Shown piece after piece: positions 18,484 to 21,209 of a stretch of 21,209 nt of DNA (position 1 is the first letter of the stretch; every line of letters starts with the position of its first letter). Under the pieces are notes generated by a model. That model searched no databases. It had not been told where the DNA came from and saw only the letters and a list, made by a program, of their open reading frames with translations. Origin of the DNA: an uncultured Lysobacterales bacterium (GTDB lineage Bacteria; Pseudomonadota; Gammaproteobacteria; Xanthomonadales; Xanthomonadaceae). The translations under genes and the position numbers were made by a program. The stretch spans positions 1 through 21,209 of the forward strand of contig CAMPJI010000038.1 of the NCBI GenBank assembly GCA_946886865.1. The letters run 5' to 3'.

Positions 18484-19314
18484 ATGAACAACACCCGCCG
18501 ACTCGCCCTCGTTGCCTGCCTCGCCGTCGCCCCGGCCCTGGCTGCCTGCAGCACCGACTCCACGCCCGCGTCCAGCAAGGACACTGCGGCAGCCGCCGAC
18601 GAGCCCCGCACCGCGCTGGGTCGCACCGTCGCCAATGCGCTCGAGGAGGCCCGCCAGGAAATGGCGACCGAGAACATCAGCGTCAGCGGCGACATGGACA
18701 TCCAGGTGGGTGACACCCACATCAACCGCGACCAGCCGCGCGATGCCGACGGCAATCCGCTGCCCAAGGCCGAGATCAGCCCGCAGGGCGACCTGCTGAT
18801 CGACGGCAAGACGGTTGCCGTCACGCCGGAGCAGCGGACGATGCTGCTCGACTACCGCGGCCACATCGTGGACGTGATCGGCACCGGCATGACGCTGGGC
18901 GCCAAGGGCGCGGACCTGGGGATGGAAGCGGCCGGCGGTGCGATCAAGAGCATCTTCACCGGCGAGATGGACGCGTTCGAGCAGCGTATCGAAGCGCAGG
19001 CGGCCGCCATCGAGACCGAGGCGCTCAAGATCTGCGACCGGCTCCCGGCCATGCTGGCCAGCCAGCAGGCGCTGGCGGCGTCGCTGCCGGAGTTCCGCCC
19101 CTACGCGACGATGACCGAACAGGATGTCGACGACTGCGGGAACGACTCGGGCAACCGCACCGTGAAGCAGGAAGCCGTGCGCGAAACCATCCGCGAAGAA
19201 ATCCGCGACACGATCCGTGGTGCGACAGGCGCCGCAAACGAGCGCTCGCAGGCGGATGACGCAGGGTCCGAAAAGTTGTCCGCCGCCGAGGAAGCCGAGG
19301 CCGCCGGCCGCTGA
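18484..19314 (+). CDS. DUF2884 (YggN-like) lipoprotein with charged C-terminal tail
   Basis: 276 residues. Lipoprotein signal ending LAAC, lipidated C22, no Asp at +2, so outer-membrane localisation is expected. The DUF2884 core is about 45-220: LPKAEISPQGDLLIDGKT (93-110), then ICDRLPAMLASQQALAASLP (183-202), FRPYATMTEQDVDDC. C184 and C218 match the two cysteines of the preceding gene. A tail of about 55 residues (222-276) is unique to this copy, with an alternating charged repeat (RETIREEIRDTIRG, 233-246) and then acidic-alanine sequence. It begins 12 bases after the preceding gene and ends 13 bases from the convergent fumC stop. It closes the operon; role unknown. Confidence 0.88.
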   Translation: MNNTRRLALVACLAVAPALAACSTDSTPASSKDTAAAADEPRTALGRTVANALEEARQEMATENISVSGDMDIQVGDTHINRDQPRDADGNPLPKAEISPQGDLLIDGKTVAVTPEQRTMLLDYRGHIVDVIGTGMTLGAKGADLGMEAAGGAIKSIFTGEMDAFEQRIEAQAAAIETEALKICDRLPAMLASQQALAASLPEFRPYATMTEQDVDDCGNDSGNRTVKQEAVRETIREEIRDTIRGATGAANERSQADDAGSEKLSAAEEAEAAGR

Positions 19315-19327
19315 GCCCGGTTGCCCC

Positions 19328-20725
19328 TCAACCCGCGCCGGACTGGATCCCGCCCCGCGTCAGCGCCGCGGGGTCCAGCAGCTTTTCCAGCGTGCGCCGA
19401 TCCAGCCCGCTCTCTTCCAGCGCGACGTCCAGCACGGGGCGCTGCTCGCGATACGCGCGCTTCGCAATCGCCGCGGCCTTTTCGTAGCCGATCACCGGGT
19501 TCAACGCCGTCACCAGGATCGGATTGCGCGCGAGCGCATCATCCAGCCGGTCGCGGCGCGCCTTCATGCCGCCTATCGCGCTGTCGGCCAACAGGCGCGC
19601 ACTGGCGGCCATCAGGCCGATCGAATCCAGCAGGTTGTCGGCCACCAGCGGCAGCATGACGTTGAGCTGGAAGTTGCCGCTCTGGCCTGCCACGGTGATT
19701 GCGACGTGGTGGCCCATCACCTGCGCGCAGGCCATGGCCACCGCTTCGGGCACCACCGGGTTCACCTTGCCCGGCATGATCGAGCTGCCCGGCTGCAACG
19801 CCGGCAACTCCACCTCGCCCAGTCCGGCCAACGGCCCGGAGTTCATCCAGCGCAGGTCGTTGGCGATCTTCATCAGGGCCACCGCCAGCGCGTTGAGCTG
19901 GCCCGACAGTTCGACGGCGTCGTCCTGGCTGGCAATCCCCTCGAACAGGTTGGCGGCCGATGCGAAGCGCGCGCCCGAGCGGCGCGACAGCGCCCGCACC
20001 ACGGCCTTGGCGAACCGCGGGTCGGCGTTGATCCCGGTGCCGATGGCCGTACCGCCGATGGGCAGCCGCTTCAGCCGCCCCAGTGCGTCCCCGATTCGTG
20101 CCTCGGCCGAGGTCAGTTGAGCCGACCAGGTCCGCAACTCCTGGCCCAGCGTCAACGGCATCGCGTCCATCAGGTGCGTGCGGCCGGTCTTGACCACCTT
20201 GTCGAGCGACTTAGCCTTCCGATCGATGGTCCGGCGCAGGTGGCGCAAGGCCGGCTGCAGGTCTTCAGCGACGGCCAGCACGGCGCTCACGCGGATCGTC
20301 GTGGGGATGACGTCGTTGGAGCTCTGGCCGAGGTTGACGTGGTCGTTGGGGTGCACGCGCCGCCGGCTCGTGGACGCTAGCGTCGCGACCACCTCGTTGG
20401 CGTTCATGTTGCTCGACGTCCCCGACCCCGTCTGGAAGACATCGACGGGAAACTGGCCGTCATGCCCGCCGCCGGCGACGGCCTCGGCCGCCCTGATGAT
20501 GGCGGCGGCGGTCGCGTCGGGCAGCAGGCCGAGGCTGGCGTTGGCCTCGGCGGATGCCGCCTTGACCAGCCCCAGCGCCCGGATGAAGCCGCGGCGCATC
20601 GGCCGGCCGGACATCGGGAAGTTCTCGACGGCTCGCTGGGTCTGCGCGCCCCACAGCGCGTCGGCGGGGACGCGCAGTTCGCCCATGCTGTCGTGCTCGA
20701 TACGGGTTGCGGACGTGTCTGCCAT
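19328..20725 (-). CDS. fumC: Fumarate hydratase, class II
   Basis: Reversibly hydrates fumarate to L-malate in the TCA cycle. 465 residues, iron-independent class II type. The start ATG 20725 has AGGAG seven bases before it and gives a normal N-terminus (IEHDSMGELRVPADALWGAQ); upstream in-frame extension to 20809 lacks similarity. Active-site regions are GSGTSSNMNANEV (100-112), the catalytic histidine H184 in TGRTHLMDAMP, and the signature GSSIMPGKVNP (313-323) with S314 and S315, the catalytic loop. Homologous lyases (aspartase, argininosuccinate lyase) are excluded by the fumarase-type N- and C-termini. Convergent with the DUF2884 lipoprotein gene and divergent from purB. Confidence 0.96.
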   Translation of the reverse strand: MADTSATRIEHDSMGELRVPADALWGAQTQRAVENFPMSGRPMRRGFIRALGLVKAASAEANASLGLLPDATAAAIIRAAEAVAGGGHDGQFPVDVFQTGSGTSSNMNANEVVATLASTSRRRVHPNDHVNLGQSSNDVIPTTIRVSAVLAVAEDLQPALRHLRRTIDRKAKSLDKVVKTGRTHLMDAMPLTLGQELRTWSAQLTSAEARIGDALGRLKRLPIGGTAIGTGINADPRFAKAVVRALSRRSGARFASAANLFEGIASQDDAVELSGQLNALAVALMKIANDLRWMNSGPLAGLGEVELPALQPGSSIMPGKVNPVVPEAVAMACAQVMGHHVAITVAGQSGNFQLNVMLPLVADNLLDSIGLMAASARLLADSAIGGMKARRDRLDDALARNPILVTALNPVIGYEKAAAIAKRAYREQRPVLDVALEESGLDRRTLEKLLDPAALTRGGIQSGAG

Positions 20726-20820
20726 GGCCGGTCTCCTGGTTGCAGCGGGATCGGTATCGCGGACCGACGCCGCGAACTCGTGATCGCGAGGATAGTCCGT
20801 CGGCGCCACGCGTCCCGTGA

Positions 20821-21209
<389 letters not shown>

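Noticed and set aside
16720..18864. A 714-codon open frame on the minus strand
   Set aside because: It is antisense to the permease and DUF2884 genes, has no recognisable domain and a His/Arg/Gln/Asp-rich composition typical of mirror frames in GC-rich DNA.
19315..19327. Bidirectional terminator between the DUF2884 lipoprotein gene and fumC
   Set aside because: The gap is 13 bases with no stem-loop; if termination occurs here it must lie inside the coding ends or depend on Rho.

Overview
The window is GC-rich, coding-dense bacterial chromosome and contains only complete or edge-truncated genes, with no rRNA, tRNA, IS element or CRISPR array that I can see. Gene content and protein style point to the Xanthomonadaceae (Lysobacter/Luteimonas/Xanthomonas relatives). 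The main clues are a very large NAD-glutamate dehydrogenase, a methionine synthase split into two overlapping genes behind an ArsR-methyltransferase regulator, a ugd-slyX-DUF2058 cluster, and a YtrA-type GntR/ABC operon. The family assignment is inference from gene content; no marker gene is present. No stretch longer than about 200 bases lacks a gene.

Layout. (1) 1-5028, minus strand: an acyl-CoA dehydrogenase followed by the NAD-dependent glutamate dehydrogenase, which runs off the left edge. Two hairpins lie between them. (2) 5196-10008, plus strand: an ArsR HTH/SAM-methyltransferase fusion (SahR-like), preceded by a 26-bp near-perfect dyad, then metH in two parts (homocysteine-binding half, then folate/B12/reactivation half) joined by an ATGA overlap. 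This is a methionine/SAM-cycle unit. (3) 10080-14984, minus strand: transcribed in the order glutathione peroxidase-like, FKBP isomerase with duplicated N-domain, FKBP lipoprotein, ugd, slyX, DUF2058. This is an envelope-folding and sugar-nucleotide cluster. (4) 15121-19314, plus strand: a six-gene operon with a strong sigma70-type promoter whose -10 box lies inside a YtrA-type operator. It encodes a small secreted protein, a GntR/YtrA repressor, an ABC-2 type ATPase and permease, and two DUF2884 (YggN-like) envelope proteins, one soluble and one lipoprotein. (5) 19328-20725, minus strand: class II fumarase fumC. (6) From 20917, plus strand: the start of purB, divergent from fumC and truncated by the right edge.

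The most interesting piece is region 4. It looks like a self-regulated stress-response exporter operon in which two diverged, secreted DUF2884 paralogues and a secreted protein of unknown family accompany the transporter. The SahR-like regulator with its dyad, the split and translationally coupled metH, and the FKBP with a duplicated dimerisation domain are also worth a look. Several very long open frames antisense to gdh, metH, fumC and the ABC operon are composition artefacts.
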